DNA from: an uncultured Verrucomicrobiota bacterium
GTDB lineage: Bacteria; Verrucomicrobiota; Kiritimatiellia; CAIQIC01; Lenti-01
Length of the DNA stretch: 40,466 nt
Direction of reading: 5' to 3'
NCBI GenBank assembly: GCA_937860055.1
Contig: CALMBO010000004.1
Span: forward strand, 1-40,466
Made by a program: the position numbers and the translations under genes. Shown piece by piece: positions 17,082-28,721 of the stretch (the stretch's first letter is position 1; each line of letters begins with the position of its first letter). The notes beneath the pieces were generated by a model that saw nothing but the letters and a program-made list of their open reading frames with translations, made no database searches and was not told where the DNA came from.

Positions 17082-20000
17082 CTACGGAGCGGCAAGCCGG
17101 GATCGGACTCCCCAGAACCAGGATCCGTTGGTGTGGGCCGCATTGGTAATGACCCGTCCGGGGACGCCCCACCCCAGGTTGCTGATCATGGTGCCCTGGA
17201 AGAGGTTCGTCGAATACTCCAGCTGGTAGTAGCGGCCCGTGCTCTGCGGGAAGACCATGCGGTACTGGCGGTCCACCACGTTGAAGGTCCCGGTGATCCG
17301 CAGCACGCTCCCGTACAGCGCCGGATCGGTGTCCGCCACATACTCTTCGTAGGTGGTCTCGCCATCGCCGTCGTAGTCCGCATCCGCCGCGAAATCGGGG
17401 CTGGTGGGTTCTTGTCCGCGCACCACCACCCATTCTTCGAAGGGCGACAGCGGTTCGTTGGTCCCCGTGCCGCCCACGACGACCTCCACCATCTGCGTCA
17501 CCATGCCCGCGATGTTGCTGGCCGTGAAGACGAAGGTGTTGGTCTTGCCGCCATCGGCAAGCGGCGGCGTGTAGCTTAGTTCGCCCGTCGCCGGCGTGAA
17601 GCCGTACCCCGACGAGGCCGTTGTGCCCTGCAGGGCCAGCACGGGCGCCGGCACGCCCGAGGCGGTCTCCGTGAAGACCAGGTTCACATCCGTGGTCGCG
17701 CTGTACGGTCCCGCGCCTCCCGTGAACACGGGGGCCGTGGCCGCGGTCACCGCGACGCTGACCGTCTGGGTCGCCACGCCCGCAATGTTGCTCGCCGTGA
17801 AGGTGAAGGTCTGGACCGAGCCGCCATCCGCCTGCGGCGGCGTGTAGCTCAGCTCGCCCGTCGCCGGCGTGAACACATAGCCCGACGAGGCCGTCGTGCC
17901 GTGCAGCGCCAGCGCGGGCGCCGGCCCGCCCGAGGCGGTTTCCGTGAAGGCCAGGGCCACGCCCGAGGTGGTGCTGTAGGGGCCCGCACCGCCCGTGAAC
18001 GCCGGGGCCACGTTGGTGACCGCCTTGAAGAAGATCTGGTCGAACTCGGCGGCCTGGGCCCCGGAAAGCGTCTGCACGGTGACGAAGCCGAAATTCCCGT
18101 TGGATTCCATCGTCGCGGAATCCACGCCCGTGCCCTGGAGAACGGAGGCACCGGCGGGGATGTCCGAGGCAACGCTGCCCGTGCCGCCCACGGCAGGCAG
18201 GACGGAGGTATACAGTTCCCAAACGCCGGCGCTTTCGCGGCCGTGGGTGACCCGGACCAGGAAACCGACGTCCGTCAGCCCGTCGGCCAGCGATCCCTCC
18301 GAGGTCAGGATGGTGGCATCTGCAACACCGTTCGTGACCCGTTCCAGGCGGATCTTGTCCCCGTAGGTGCTGTCACCGCCAATCGCCAGGCGATAGCCAT
18401 CCACGGTGGCGGAGGCCAGATCGGCCTCGTTCGCATAGAGCCAGATGTACATGCGGTTGGCGGTGGTGAATTCCAGATTCCGGCGCCCGACCCACAGGCC
18501 CCATTCCTGGGCAACACCCCAATCCGCGATCTGGGTCCGCAATTGGTTCGTTGCCGTGCCCGCCGGGCCGTTCTGACGCAAGGTCATGGAACCCGTGGCG
18601 CCAGCCGCCGCATCGCTGTCGGCCACGATGATCCAGTTCGTCATGTCGCCGGACCAGACGGGCGCGGAGGTGAAATCATTGTCCGCAAAGGTGTCCAGCG
18701 GCATGGACGCCGTGAGGAGGACGCTGATGGCCCCCTCCAGCCCGCCGCCGCTGGCGGCAATCGAGAAATCGCCGGCCGAGGCATATTGCAGATCGGTCCA
18801 GGTGCAGGAGCCGCCGGACAGGCTCTTGTTGTCCAGGCCGCCGGCCGCGCTGAGAACAAAGTCGCCGCTGGCCTTGCTGAGAGACACGGTGGCCGCCATA
18901 TCCACATCCAGGTTGCCGTTGGCATCCTGCGCCTGCACGACGGCGCTGAAGTTCTGGGCGATGGGCACCACCGTGGCCAGCGAGCTGAATGCCAGCCGGG
19001 TGGCCGTGACGATGATCCGGTTGCGGTCTCCGGTCGTGTCGGTCGCCGCCCCTCCGGCGTTGGCGGACGCAAAGGTGGATCCGGCGGTGTCGGCCTCGGC
19101 TCCGGTCACCGCGAAGGCCAGCTGCGCGTTGTCGGCGACGGCGCGGTCGAAACTGGCCAGGATCCGGAATGTCTTGGCGCCGCCGTCGGCGGCGGACAGG
19201 CCGGCCAGATTGGTGAACACGACGCTGGTGCCGCCATAGGTCTCGGCGATTTCCTGGTCGCCGTCATAGATCGCCACCTGCCGCAGGTTGCTGCCGTTGG
19301 TTACCGCGAAGGTGATCGCGGTCAGGGCGGTCCCGAGCGCATCCGAATCGGCGATGCCGCCGCCGTCGCGGATCGTGAAGCTGCCGACTTGCAAGGAGGC
19401 GGCCGTCAGGTTGGTTTCCTGATACGAGCCATAGGCGATGCTGGAAGGCTCGGTGAAGGCGGCATCGCGGATGATGTCGGAATCGACGCTGTGGGTGGCC
19501 GTTCCCGTGACCCCCTTGTCCTTTTGCATCGCACCGGCGCTGGTGTGCGCGATGGCCGAGTCGTAAACCCCGGCCGTGGCGGGTTTGAACCGCACATAGA
19601 TCGTTGTTTCCGCCACCACTCCGCCGGACGGCGACAGCGAAATCGCAGAGGCGCTGAACCCCGAGCCGCTGGTGGTCGAAATCTCAAAGCCCGCCGGCGG
19701 GGTGATCACGATGTCGGCGGCCAGGTTCACTCCCGACACCGTGTAGGACTGCTCGGCGGTCGCCACGTTGGTCACCACGCTGCCGAAGGCCATGGAGCCG
19801 CCCGAAACCGTGATTCCGGGGGTCACCGCGTCCACGGCGATGATGCCCGAAACGTCCAGGCCGTAGCTGTTGTCTGCGACGGAATAGAAGCCCCATGTTC
19901 CGCTCGTGGTCTGGCCGCTGGCATAGTAGCGCAGGGTCACCAGCGCGCCTTCCGTCAGGTCCTGCAGGGCGGCCACGCCCGAGAAATCCCAGGCCCGATC

Positions 20001-23000
20001 GAGGTTCGTGCTGGTCGCCGGAGCGCCGATCAGGACGAAATGGGAACCATCCAGGCTGTAGGCCCACTGATCCGTCACCCCGCCGGGGCTGTTCGTGAGG
20101 TAGCTTGCGGTGCCCGCGAATCTGCCGGTCACGCTCGTCAGCGAAATCTTGTAGCCGGCGGCTGGCGACAGCGTCACCTCGAAATAATCGGTGTTGTTCG
20201 TGGAGATGCCATCGTTCAGGAATCCCGCGGTCCGGAAGGCGTTTGCCGCGGAACTGGCCGGGGCCCCGGCCCCGCGAACGAGATTGGATGAACTGTCCAT
20301 GTTGGCGTTGAACACCTCGGCCGTCCATGTGGCCGGGCTCTGGGAAACGCCGGTGTAGAAATCCCACGCCGCGAGGGTGGAGGGACCGAGGGCCACCGCC
20401 ACCGCCACCGTCTGCGTCACCGCCCCCGCGATGTTGCTGGCCGTGAAGGTGAAGGTGTTCGTCTTGCCGCTATCGGCGAACGGCGGCGTGTAGCTCAGTT
20501 CGCCCGTCGCCGGCGTGAAGCTGTAGCCCGACGAGGCCGTCGTGCCCTGCAGGGCCAGGGTGGGCGCCGGCTGGCCCGAGGCGGTTTCCGTGAAGACCAG
20601 GGTCACGCCCGTGGTCGTGCTGTAGGGTCCCGCACCGCCCGTGAACGCCGGGGCCGAAGCGGCGGTGACCGCGACGCTGACCGTCTGGGTCGCCACGCCT
20701 GTGCTGTTGCTCGCCGTGAAGGTGAAGGTCCGGGTCGATCCGCCATCCGCCTGCGGCGGCGTGTAGCTCAACTCGCCCGTCGCCGGGGTGAAGCTGTACC
20801 CCGACGAGGCCGTCGTGCCCTGCAGCGCCAGCGCAGGCGGAGGCTCGCCCGAGGCGGTTTCCGTGAAGACCAGGGCCACGCCCGAGGTGGTGCTGTGGGG
20901 ACCCGCACTGCTTGTGAAGGCCGGGACCATGCTGGTGATGGCCGAGAAGAAAACCTGGTCGAATTCGCCGCCGACAATCGAAGAGGCGCCCGTCAGATGC
21001 GAGGCGGCCAGGCCGAAGTACCCGCCGGTTGCCGGCGTGTAGGTGCTGTCCGTGCCCGCGCCTTGGCTGAGATTGGCGTCGGTCGGGTAGTCCGAGGCAA
21101 CGTTCCCCGTGCCGTTGACCGTCGGCAGCGCCGAGGTAAAGAGCTCCCACCTGCCGCTGCTGTTGCGGGTGACGCGGACAAGGAATCCGATATCCGTCAA
21201 GCCATTGACCACGCCCTCCGCGGACGTGATGACGGTATTGGCCACGACGCCATCCGTGATCCGCTCCAGCACGATTTCATCCGCGCCGGAATCATCGCCC
21301 ATGGCCAGGCGATAGCCATCCACCGTGAGGGATTCAAGGTCGGCCTCGTTCGCATACAGCCAGATGAACATGCGATTGCCGCTGGTGAGCGACTGGGCCT
21401 TCCGCCCCACCCAGAGCCCCCACTCCTGCGCGACACCCCAATCCGTGATTTGCGTCCGGAGGTGGTCCGTTTCCGCCAGCACCGCCCCGAACATCTGCAG
21501 GGTTTGAGACCCCGTGGCTCCGGCGGCCACCGTGCTGTTGGCCTGGATCGTCCAGTTCGTCGTGTCGCCGGTCCAGACCGGAGCGGCGGTGAAATTCCCG
21601 TCCGCAAAGGTCTCGAAGGGGGTGCCCGCGAGGATGTTGCCGCTCGTGATGTCCGTCAACGATCCGCCATCGTTGGCGGAGATCGTGAATACGCCGGCCA
21701 CGCTGTACTGGAGGCCGGTCCATGTGCAGGTGCCGGAGACCGGGGCCCGGATCCCGACCCCGCTCAACGTTCCGGAACCGCTGGCCTGGCTGAGGGTCAC
21801 CGAAGCCGCCGAATCCGAATCCACGCTGCCAAGGGCATCCTGCGCCTGCACCGCGACGGTGAAGTCCTGGGCGATGCCCACCCCGGCGGAGAGGGAACTG
21901 AACGCCAACCGGTCGGCCGTGACCTCGATGCGGTTGGCGTCGCCTCCCGTGCTGGTGGACGCCCCGCCCGCATCGGCGGCCGCGAAGAGCGACCCGGCCA
22001 TGTCGGCCGTGGCGCTGGTGACGGCGAAGGCCAGCTGCGCATTGTCCGCGACGGGGCTGTTGAAGCTGGCCCGGATCTGGAAGGTCTTGGTGCCGCCATC
22101 CGCGGCGGACAGGCCGGCCAGGTTGGTGAACGCGATGCTGGCGGCGCCGGCCGCTTCCGCGATTTCCGTGCTGCCGTCATAAAGCGCCACGCGCCTCAAA
22201 TGGGCGCCATTGGTGATGGCCAGCACAAGATCGGTCAGTGTGGTCGCCTGCGCATCCGCATCGGCGGCGGCGCCGCCATCGCGGATCGTGAAGCTGCCGA
22301 CCTGCAGGGACGACGCCGTCAGATCGCCCTCCTGCCAGGAGGCGTAGGCGATATTGGCCGGCTCGGTGAAGCCGGCATCGCGAATGATGTCGGACGCCTC
22401 GTTGTAGGTGCCCGTTCCCGTGACCGCCGTGTCCTTCTGGGAAGCGCCGCCGCTGACATGCGTGATGTTCCCGGCATAGACGCCCGGCGATGCCGGCGCG
22501 AACCGGACATAGATCGTGGTCGGCGGAACCGACCCGCCCGCCGCGACCAGCGTCAGGTTGCTGGCGCTCGTCACGAATCCCGAACCGCTGGTGGTGGAAA
22601 TCTCGAAGCCCGCCGGCGGGGTGATCACGATGTTGTTGCTCAGGCTCGCGCCCGAGACCGTGTAGGTCTGCTCGGCGGAGGCCGTGCCCAGCACGGTGTT
22701 GCCAAAGGCCAGCGCACCGCTGGAAACCGTGATGACCGGAACCCCGGCGACGGAGGACAGGACGCCGATGATGTCCAGCCCGTAGCTGTTGTCCGAAGGC
22801 GAAGAGAAGCCCCATCCGCCGCTGGTGGTCTGGCCGCTCGCGTAGTAGCGCAGGGTCACGGTTGTGCCGGCGGCCACGTTCTGAAGGGCGGACACGCCCG
22901 AGAAATCCCAGGCGCGGCCGAGACTCTTGGAATCGAGGGGAGAACCGATCAGGGTGAAGTTGGCTCCATCCAGGCTGTAGGCCCACTGGTCCCTCACGCC

Positions 23001-26000
23001 GATGTAGTTGATCTCGTTGGTGTAGAAACTGGCCGTTCCCACGAACCTGCCCGTCGCGCTGTTCAGCGAAAGCGCGTATCCGGCGTCCGCCGACAGCGTC
23101 ACTTGGAAGTAGTCGTTGCTGGCCGTCGAAATGCCTTCGTTCTTGAATCCAATGGTCCGGAAGGAATCGACGCCCGTGCTGGCGGCGGCGGCGGAACCGC
23201 GGGTGATGGTTTTGTCGGACACCATGCGGGCGCTGTACACCTCCGCGGTCCAGGTCGCGACCGCGCTGGCGCCAAAGAAATCCCAGGCGGCGATGGTCGC
23301 GGCACTCGACGAAGACACGGCCACGGCCACCGTTTGCGTCGCCACGCCATAGGAATTGCTCGCCGTGAAGATGAAGTTCTTCGTGCCGACGTCCGCCACC
23401 GGCGGCGTGTAGACCAGCTGCCCCGTTCCGGGCGTGAAGCTGTACGAGCCGCCGGTGGCCTCGGCGCTTTGCAGCGCCAAGGTGATCGGCGCCTCGCCCG
23501 TCGCGCTCACGACAAACGCCAGGGGCTCTCCCACCGTCGCGCTCTGGGGCCCCAGGGCGTTGAAATGGGGCAGTTGCTCCAGTGTTGTCACGCTGGCCGG
23601 CGGGAACGACGAGTCGCTGGTCCCGCCCGGCGAAACCGTCCGCACCCGGAAGTAGTAGGTCGCCCCCGTCGCCAGGTTCGTCACCGGCTCGCTGGTGCCC
23701 GACGACACCGTCCGGTTCGAATAGCCGGGGACGTAATCGGGGGTGCTTCCGCTGCCGGTGGCGACCACCGAGCCCTGGATCAGCAAGTCATTCCCGGTTC
23801 CCTCGAAGCCCAAGGCTCCCGCCGTGGAAGACGCCCACCAGCCGGCCAGCCGGAAGGTGATGGCGTTCGTCACGTCCTGAAGCCCGGCGAATCCGGCCAG
23901 GGCGACCGAGAGCGGAATGGTGGCCGCCGTGTTCGGCAATCCATTGGTCACGAAAAGATCGCTTCCATAGGCATCGTGGCTGGCGCGGAGCACGAGATTG
24001 GATGCGCTGGTGCCGGACCGCTGGATGTTCAGGGCGATGTTCGTGATGGACATCGCATAGCCGGCGGCCGGCTGGATGGTCCATTCATAGTAATCTCCCG
24101 AGGCAAACGCGGTCGCCGCATCGCCCAGGACCGTCCACGAAGTCGAGTTGAAGCGACCGGCATTGGCCGAGGCGGTCAGTCCTCCTCCGCGGACAATGTA
24201 GGCGGGGGATTGGATTTCCGCCGCCGCATACGTCGACGTGCCCCGGGTTTCGTTTCCGGCATAGGCGCCAAAATCGAAGGCGACCAGATTGGTATCCACG
24301 CTGGGGCCGCCCCCGGCGACCTGGGTGAAGGTTTCATTCGTGCTGACATCGAGCTGGTAGCTGGTGGCGGCGGTCACGGGGCTCCATGCCGCCGTGAAGC
24401 TCGTGGCGTTGGTGGCGCTGGCCCAGACCGACGAAGGCGGCACCGGAACCACCGAGGCCGGATCCAGGATGGTCACGGCGTTGGCGAACACGCTGGTCCG
24501 GCCCGAATAGGACGTATTGCCCACCACCACCACCGTCGCTGTATAGACGCCGATCGCCACGGGAGGATTGCTCGGGGCATAGGTCGCCGACCACGACAGC
24601 CCCGGCGTCACCGTGAAGCTGTTGGTGTGCACCGCCCCGTCGTAGAGGGTTTCCACCGGGGCGTCCAGGGTGCAGGTCGGCATCATCTGGGTGATGACCA
24701 CCGCGTTGGAGAACACAAAGGTCCCTCCCACATAGCGCGAGTCGCCGGTCACGGTCACCGTGGCATCGTAGTTCCCCGCCGCCTGAGGCAGGGCCGGCGA
24801 ATAGGCCACCGACCAGGCCAGGCCCGTTGTCACCGTGAACGTGTTGGTGTGGACCGCCCCGTCGTACAGGATCGCCACCGGCGCATCCAGCGAACAGGTT
24901 GCCATCGCCTGCGTGATGACCACGGCGTTGGTGAACAGGTTCGTGCGGCCCAGGTAGTGCACGTCGCCGGTCACCGCCACCGTTGCGTTGTACGTCCCCG
25001 GCTCCACCGGCACCGTCGGCGAATATTGGACCGACCAGGCCAGCCCGGTCGTCACCATGAACGTGTTGGTCTGCGCAAGACCCGTGAAGGCCGCCGTGAT
25101 CGGCACCGCCAGCGTGGCGCTCGCCACGCCCTGGGTGATCGTCACCGCATTGCTGAACACGAACACCCCGCCCGTCACCATCTGATAGTCATCCACGGTG
25201 ACCGTGGCATGATAGGTGCCGATCTCGACCGGATCTGCAGGCGAATAGACGACATAGTACGGCACGCCCTCGGGTTCGACCGTGAAGGCGGCCTCGTGCC
25301 CCTGCCCGTTGAAGGGCGCCGAAACCGCCGCATTCAGCGAACACGTCGCCACGCCGGTCAGCGGCGGAATGTAGGAGGTCATGCGGATGTTGTCGAGACA
25401 GGCGTCCTGGTTGTTGGAGGATGTCCAGGTGATGCGGAAGTCCACCGGCCCGCCCACATTCACCCCGGTGGTGGAATTGGTGGTCAGGTTCGTAATGCCT
25501 GCGCTGTTGGCCGTGGCGATCGTCACCCAGCCGGTGCCCGAATTGTATTGGGCCGTCATGCTCACGCCGTTGTCGGCGGCATAGCGGGCATAGGCAAACC
25601 TGAAATCGCCGATTCCGTTGGTGAGCTGTCCTTGCAGATAGATTCCGCCCGCCGTGCTCTTCAGCACGGCGCCACGCGTTCCGTCGATGATGGCGCTGGC
25701 GTCCGCATCGGAAACCACCAGCGCATTGGACAACACCCACATGCGCCCCCCGATCGCGTAGGGAGTATAGTCGCTCGCGGTTCCCTTCAAGATGGAATCC
25801 TCGAAATTGATAAAGAGGATGCCCGTGTTGTAGGGCTCGGGATCCTCGTCGTTGGGAATGCCGTCGCCGTCGGCGTCCGGATCGCACACATCGCCGATTC
25901 CGTCTTCATCCACGTCCGACTGGTTGCTATTCGGCTCGTACGGACAGTTGTCCCCGGCGTTCGCCACGCCATCGTTGTCGATGTCCGGATCGCAGGCGTC

Positions 26001-28595
26001 GCCCAGGCCGTCGTTGTCGGTATCGGTCTGGGTCGGGTTGAAGGTCGTCGCGCAGTTGTCCGCGTCGTCCAGCAGTCCATCATGATCTCCGTCGCCCGCC
26101 GCCACGACGATGCTGCCGCTCTGCTGCTGGGCGTTCAACGCCCCCGGCGTCGGCGACGCGCTATACCACGTGCCCGTGGCCGTCATGACGACATTCGGGG
26201 CCTGGGGGCAATAATCGGTGGAGGTGTCGACCCCCACTTTGTGGAGGAAGGTCTTGCTGCCGGGCGGCACGCTTTCGGAAACCGTCGAAGGATCGTCCAC
26301 GCCGATGTCATAGGTGTCGCTGGCCGAGGCGAGATACACGATTGAATCCAGAATGTTCCCGAAAGAGTCGTACAACACCAGCCCGTCCGGACCGGCCTGC
26401 AACGTTTCCGGCAGCAGGAAATCCGTGTTCGCGACCGTGTTGGAGCTCTGGCTGATGACCACGAATCCAAGTTTGTTGCTGTTGGCATCGATGATCCCGT
26501 CGTCCGGCACGACGAACGCCGGGAAGGTATAGGTAAATTCTCCGCCGTCGACCGTGTCCGAGCCGTTGAAGTGGGTCATGGTATATCCCGCCATGTTCAG
26601 CCCGGCCGGCGCGATGATTTCGACGAAATCGTTGCTGTCCGTGCCGTTGCCGTTGCCCTGCACTTCGTTGAACATCGGCATGACGCCGCCGATGCCGGAG
26701 ATCACGGGGAAGGTGTAGGAATTGGTCGTGGAGAAATTCGTGTGGATCCCCTCCGGCCCCTGGAAGGTGTAGCGGACGTAATAATCGATCACATCGCCTT
26801 CGTTCCGGGCCATGTTCATCATCGGCGTGCGCCAGGCGGTGCCGGAATTGGTCATGGCCTGCTCCAGCCAGGTCCCACCCTGGATGCGGTACATGCCCTT
26901 CGCCGCCAGGTTGGAGGCCAGCGAGTTCGGGGTGATGCCCGCGGTGATGGCGAAGGCGTTCGTCGCATGGGGGGCGGAGGGATCCAGCGCGGCCCGGGTC
27001 GAGATATAGGCGTCGGCGGCGGCCAACGCCTGGTGCGTGCCCGGCGTGCCGGAGGCGCTGGCCACGATCGTCCACTCGGCGGCATCCCAGCTATCCACCG
27101 GGTCGCTATAGCCCGCCTTGCGGTACGCGGCCGAATTGGTGAAGGCCCACGCCCCCGCCACCGCCCCGATCTGCCCGTAGATGTCGGCGACGCCCCCGCT
27201 CGGCTTCAACAGCGCCACCGTGTCGTTGCCATTCAACTGGCCGACGATGGCAGCCTGCTGGTTGGCCTGTTTTCCGGGCCAGGAGGTGGAAAACGCATTG
27301 GTCGAAGCCGCCACCACATAAACGCCCCCCCCCGCCAACGTATTGGTCAGGGCGATGGTCCCCGACGGCGTCGAGGCGCCATCCAGATAGACGGCCAGCG
27401 AATAGCCCGTCAGATCCAGGTCGGAAATGCCCGTGTTGCAGATTTCCACGAAGTTCCCGTTGGTCGATGTCGAAAAATCCACCACCTCGCTCAGGATGCC
27501 CACGGGCGTGATGCCCGGAATGGCATCGATCAGGTGGAAATCGGCGAACACCAGGCGGTGATCCGAGGCGTAGACGGTCGTGGCCGCCGGCAACGGCGAA
27601 CCATACTTGGTCAGGCCGCCCGCTCCATTGGTGTCCCCCGCCGAGCTGTAGACCTCCCCCGTTGGCGAACCATAGGCGCTGTTCAAGATCTCTTCGCTGA
27701 ACAGGATGTAATCCAGCCGGTAGCCATAGACGTCTTCCGGGTGGTTGTTGTCGTGCGTCCACGTGTTCGTGCGTCCGGTCTGGACGGCATCCACCTCCCC
27801 CATCCCGATCGTCCCCAGCCGTCCGGAGGGAAACAGCTTGTAGGGCAGCAGCCAGTTGGGGTCCGTATACCAAGGCATGTCGGACCCGTCGTTGAAACCG
27901 GAACTCAGGTTGGGCAGCCGGCTCTCGTAATCCGTCTTGGAGAAATTCAGGTTCTGCCCCGCCCCGATGGAGCCCTCGATGGATTCGTTCCAGTCGCCCA
28001 TGATGGCATATTCCGTGTCGAACGGAAGTTGAGCGTTCATGTTGGTGAGATAGTTCAGGATCCGGTACATCTCGAACGCCCGCTGGCAACGGCCATTCGC
28101 GTCCAGGGTCCCGGACTTGGTATGGACCGTGAACACATGGAAGGGATTCAGCGCGCCCGGAACCTGGACGGTCGCATGCAGCGGCCAGCGCTCAAATACC
28201 GCCGCATTGGTATCCACCACCGTCTCCTTGATGTGGTCGGTGTACGTGATGGGATATTTGCTCCAAAAGCCGAGCTTGTAGAGGGGATACAGTGCGCCGC
28301 CATCGGAAAAGGCCACATAGGGATACCCGAGCGAAGCGGCCATTTCCGTCCACGGTTCCTGGTCATCCGCATACAACTCCTGGAAACAAACAATGTCCGG
28401 CTGCACGCGCGCGATACTCGCCTGCACCGCGGCATAGTCGTCGTTCGTGGGAGAAAGGGTCCGGTCGTCACCCGTGTCGATGCCAAACAGCACGTTGTAG
28501 GTCGCGATGCGGAGTTGGACGGCCTGTGCAGGAATGACCGCGCCCCAAAGCGCGATTCCCAGCACGATTCCCCAAAAACCTTTGGTGGTTCTCAT
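17082..28595 (-). CDS. giant secreted EEP-family nuclease/phosphoesterase with lamin-tail, TSP3 and Ig-like modules (paralogue 1)
   Basis: A predicted secreted protein of 3,837 residues. The Sec signal peptide is 1-25 (cleavage after AQA). The EEP domain (26-350) has [28 protein letters not shown] and [11 protein letters not shown], so the usual catalytic Asn, Glu, Asp and His residues are present. Then come lamin-tail domains at about 363-470 and 635-760, TSP3 repeats (832-922; [18 protein letters not shown]), a jelly-roll-like domain (925-1075), four MBG-like repeats (1078-1375), an FN3 with an insert (1385-1670), Ig-like (He_PIG) modules and a duplicated block of about 975 residues (1762-2737, 2737-3707). 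It ends with an EF-hand-like [15 protein letters not shown] and a 75-residue module. I chose ATG 28595 for the signal peptide; the upstream in-frame TTG at 28646 lies in the promoter motif. No Shine-Dalgarno. Role inferred: extracellular nucleic acid degradation. Confidence 0.85.
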   Translation of the reverse strand: MRTTKGFWGIVLGIALWGAVIPAQAVQLRIATYNVLFGIDTGDDRTLSPTNDDYAAVQASIARVQPDIVCFQELYADDQEPWTEMAASLGYPYVAFSDGGALYPLYKLGFWSKYPITYTDHIKETVVDTNAAVFERWPLHATVQVPGALNPFHVFTVHTKSGTLDANGRCQRAFEMYRILNYLTNMNAQLPFDTEYAIMGDWNESIEGSIGAGQNLNFSKTDYESRLPNLSSGFNDGSDMPWYTDPNWLLPYKLFPSGRLGTIGMGEVDAVQTGRTNTWTHDNNHPEDVYGYRLDYILFSEEILNSAYGSPTGEVYSSAGDTNGAGGLTKYGSPLPAATTVYASDHRLVFADFHLIDAIPGITPVGILSEVVDFSTSTNGNFVEICNTGISDLDLTGYSLAVYLDGASTPSGTIALTNTLAGGGVYVVAASTNAFSTSWPGKQANQQAAIVGQLNGNDTVALLKPSGGVADIYGQIGAVAGAWAFTNSAAYRKAGYSDPVDSWDAAEWTIVASASGTPGTHQALAAADAYISTRAALDPSAPHATNAFAITAGITPNSLASNLAAKGMYRIQGGTWLEQAMTNSGTAWRTPMMNMARNEGDVIDYYVRYTFQGPEGIHTNFSTTNSYTFPVISGIGGVMPMFNEVQGNGNGTDSNDFVEIIAPAGLNMAGYTMTHFNGSDTVDGGEFTYTFPAFVVPDDGIIDANSNKLGFVVISQSSNTVANTDFLLPETLQAGPDGLVLYDSFGNILDSIVYLASASDTYDIGVDDPSTVSESVPPGSKTFLHKVGVDTSTDYCPQAPNVVMTATGTWYSASPTPGALNAQQQSGSIVVAAGDGDHDGLLDDADNCATTFNPTQTDTDNDGLGDACDPDIDNDGVANAGDNCPYEPNSNQSDVDEDGIGDVCDPDADGDGIPNDEDPEPYNTGILFINFEDSILKGTASDYTPYAIGGRMWVLSNALVVSDADASAIIDGTRGAVLKSTAGGIYLQGQLTNGIGDFRFAYARYAADNGVSMTAQYNSGTGWVTIATANSAGITNLTTNSTTGVNVGGPVDFRITWTSSNNQDACLDNIRMTSYIPPLTGVATCSLNAAVSAPFNGQGHEAAFTVEPEGVPYYVVYSPADPVEIGTYHATVTVDDYQMVTGGVFVFSNAVTITQGVASATLAVPITAAFTGLAQTNTFMVTTGLAWSVQYSPTVPVEPGTYNATVAVTGDVHYLGRTNLFTNAVVITQAMATCSLDAPVAILYDGAVHTNTFTVTTGLAWSVAYSPALPQAAGNYDATVTVTGDSRYVGGTFVFSNAVVITQMMPTCTLDAPVETLYDGAVHTNSFTVTPGLSWSATYAPSNPPVAIGVYTATVVVVGNTSYSGRTSVFANAVTILDPASVVPVPPSSVWASATNATSFTAAWSPVTAATSYQLDVSTNETFTQVAGGGPSVDTNLVAFDFGAYAGNETRGTSTYAAAEIQSPAYIVRGGGLTASANAGRFNSTSWTVLGDAATAFASGDYYEWTIQPAAGYAMSITNIALNIQRSGTSASNLVLRASHDAYGSDLFVTNGLPNTAATIPLSVALAGFAGLQDVTNAITFRLAGWWASSTAGALGFEGTGNDLLIQGSVVATGSGSTPDYVPGYSNRTVSSGTSEPVTNLATGATYYFRVRTVSPGGTSDSSFPPASVTTLEQLPHFNALGPQSATVGEPLAFVVSATGEAPITLALQSAEATGGSYSFTPGTGQLVYTPPVADVGTKNFIFTASNSYGVATQTVAVAVSSSSAATIAAWDFFGASAVATWTAEVYSARMVSDKTITRGSAAAASTGVDSFRTIGFKNEGISTASNDYFQVTLSADAGYALSLNSATGRFVGTASFYTNEINYIGVRDQWAYSLDGANFTLIGSPLDSKSLGRAWDFSGVSALQNVAAGTTVTLRYYASGQTTSGGWGFSSPSDNSYGLDIIGVLSSVAGVPVITVSSGALAFGNTVLGTASAEQTYTVSGASLSNNIVITPPAGFEISTTSGSGFVTSASNLTLVAAGGSVPPTTIYVRFAPASPGVYAGNITHVSGGASQKDTAVTGTGTYNEASDIIRDAGFTEPANIAYASWQEGDLTASSLQVGSFTIRDGGAAADADAQATTLTDLVLAITNGAHLRRVALYDGSTEIAEAAGAASIAFTNLAGLSAADGGTKTFQIRASFNSPVADNAQLAFAVTSATADMAGSLFAAADAGGASTSTGGDANRIEVTADRLAFSSLSAGVGIAQDFTVAVQAQDALGSVDSDSAASVTLSQASGSGTLSGVGIRAPVSGTCTWTGLQYSVAGVFTISANDGGSLTDITSGNILAGTPFETFADGNFTAAPVWTGDTTNWTIQANSTVAAGATGSQTLQMFGAVLAETDHLRTQITDWGVAQEWGLWVGRKAQSLTSGNRMFIWLYANEADLESLTVDGYRLAMGDDSGADEIVLERITDGVVANTVITSAEGVVNGLTDIGFLVRVTRNSSGRWELFTSALPTVNGTGNVASDYPTDANLSQGAGTDSTYTPATGGYFGLAASHLTGASSIVGGEFDQVFFSAITSMVPAFTSSAGPHSTTSGVALVFTETASGEPPPALALQGTTASSGYSFTPATGELSYTPPQADGGSTRTFTFTASNSTGVATQTVSVAVTAASAPAFTGGAGPYSTTTGVTLVFTETASGQPAPTLALQGTTASSGYSFTPATGELSYTPPFADSGKTNTFTFTASNIAGAVTQTVAVAVALGPSTLAAWDFYTGVSQSPATWTAEVFNANMDSSSNLVRGAGAPASSAANAFRTAGFLNDGISTNNTDYFEVTLSPAAGYKISLTSVTGRFAGTASYLTNSPGGVTDQWAYSLDGSHFVLIGAPATSTNLDRAWDFSGVAALQDLTEGALVTLRYYASGQTTSGTWGFYSVADNSYGLDVSGIIAVDAVTPGITVSGGSMAFGSVVTNVATAEQSYTVSGVNLAADIVITPPAGFEISTTSGSGFSASAISLSPSGGVVAETTIYVRFKPATAGVYDSAIAHTSAGAMQKDKGVTGTATHSVDSDIIRDAAFTEPSSIAYGSYQETNLTAASLQVGSFTIRDGGGIADSDALGTALTAITFAVTNGSNLRQVAIYDGDQEIAETYGGTSVVFTNLAGLSAADGGAKTFRILASFDRAVADNAQLAFAVTGAEADTAGSTFASANAGGAATDTTGDRNRIIVTATRLAFSSLATVVPIAQNFSAVVQAQDANGNLDVDMAATVSLSKASGDFVLSAAGGLDNKSLSGGSCTWTDLQYASAGDFSIAASGGGLEGAISVLLTASMPLDTFADNDFTSAPVWSGDMTNWIIVADSDAAAGATGSMTLRQNGPAGTATNQLRTQIADWGVAQEWGLWVGRRNLEFTTANRMYIWLYANEADLASATVDGYRLAIGGDSTYGDKIRLERVTNGVADATILTSEGSLADGLTDVGFLVRVTHGRESAGVWELYTSVLPAVGGTGSVASDIPAGASVLQGTGVDSATMESNGNFGFVTVQTLSGAQAAEFDQIFFKAVTNVAPAFTGGAGPYSTTSGVALAFTETASGGPAPALALHGTTASSGYVFTPATGELSYTPPQADGGSVQTFTFTASNIAGVATQTVSVAVTAATAPVFTGGAGPYSATTDVNLVFTETASGVPAPVLALQGTTASSGYGFTPATGELSYTPPLADGGKTNTFVFTASNIAGMVTQMVEVVVGGTGTNEPLSPFEEWVVVRGQEPTSPDFAADADYDGDGETTYEEYVADTDPALYGSVLRITGTFNVVDRQYRMVFPQSTGRYYQLEYSTNLFQGTMISNLGWGVPGRVITNAAHTNGSWFWGVRSRLAAP
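17085..17460 (-). repeat. shared C-terminal module, copy in paralogue 1
   Basis: It encodes an EF-hand-like Asp-rich loop and the terminal module ([17 protein letters not shown] ... [15 protein letters not shown]). The DNA matches 28725-29075 closely, by eye about 85% identical over 250 bases, much higher than the middle of the genes. Confidence 0.8.
17475..20384 (-). repeat. internal tandem unit B of paralogue 1
   Basis: It encodes a jelly-roll-like domain ([11 protein letters not shown]...), an SPD-2/hydin-like Ig domain ([15 protein letters not shown]), two further beta domains, a laminin/ConA-like domain ([13 protein letters not shown]) and two He_PIG modules. It repeats unit A with a period of about 2.92 kb. 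Confidence 0.8.
20385..23310 (-). repeat. internal tandem unit A of paralogue 1
   Basis: It has the same domain order as unit B, starting with [11 protein letters not shown]. Anchor segments such as [10 protein letters not shown] (about 22,600 and 19,680) and [18 protein letters not shown] are 2.92 kb apart. Confidence 0.8.
23585..24440 (-). other. FN3 domain interrupted by a jelly-roll-like insert (paralogue 1)
   Basis: The first half, [15 protein letters not shown] to VSTNETF, and the second half, [15 protein letters not shown] to [10 protein letters not shown], are separated by about 190 residues that begin [12 protein letters not shown] and end LLIQGSV. Confidence 0.7.
24470..25360 (-). 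repeat. four MBG-like repeats (paralogue 1)
   Basis: Four copies of about 70 residues with the pattern CxLDAPV...[13 protein letters not shown]...GxYxATVxVxGDxxYxGxT...FxNAVxIT. Adjacent copies differ, so this is an old protein repeat rather than a recent DNA duplication. Confidence 0.75.
25830..26100 (-). other. thrombospondin type 3 calcium-binding repeats (paralogue 1)
   Basis: About 90 residues of DxDxDGxxDxxDNC units, including [19 protein letters not shown]. These bind calcium and stiffen the stalk in known TSP3 proteins. Confidence 0.88.
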
Positions 28596-28628
28596 ATCAA
28601 ACAATAATATCCCGACAGCCTCCAGATT

Positions 28629-28646
28629 CAAACATAATTTTAACAA
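28629..28646 (-). promoter_or_regulatory. upstream motif shared by both giant genes (copy 1)
   Basis: TTGTTAAAATTATGTTTG on the minus strand, 33 bases before ATG 28595. The other giant gene has the same 18-mer with two changes (40279-40296). The 3' part, TATGTTTG, fits the TAnnTTTG -7 element known from Bacteroidota promoters. Confidence 0.5.
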
Positions 28647-28649
28647 TAT

Positions 28650-28678
28650 GCCGCCCGCCTTGCACCCTGTGCGGCGGC
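28650..28678 (-). terminator. hairpin between the giant genes
   Basis: On the minus strand GCCGCCGC and GCGGGCGGC pair (one bulged G) around a 12-base loop, 43 bases after the stop of the second giant gene. There is no U-tract; termination is only probable. The 126-bp gap between the giants otherwise holds only the shared motif. Confidence 0.4.
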
Positions 28679-28721
28679 AAAAATGAGGGAAAAAAATGTA
28701 TGTTGTCTAGCTTTCGCCAAC

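Noticed and set aside
20895..26345. A 1,816-codon open frame on the plus strand, opposite paralogue 1, plus other long antisense frames at 3130-5376, 6141-9828 and 33837-37280
   Set aside because: They mirror codon usage of the true genes in GC-rich DNA, have Arg/His/Gly-rich translations with no domain, and overlap well-supported genes.
28596..28646. TTG start at 28646 for paralogue 1
   Set aside because: It lies in the shared upstream motif and would put 17 extra residues before the signal peptide; ATG 28595 gives a standard signal peptide.
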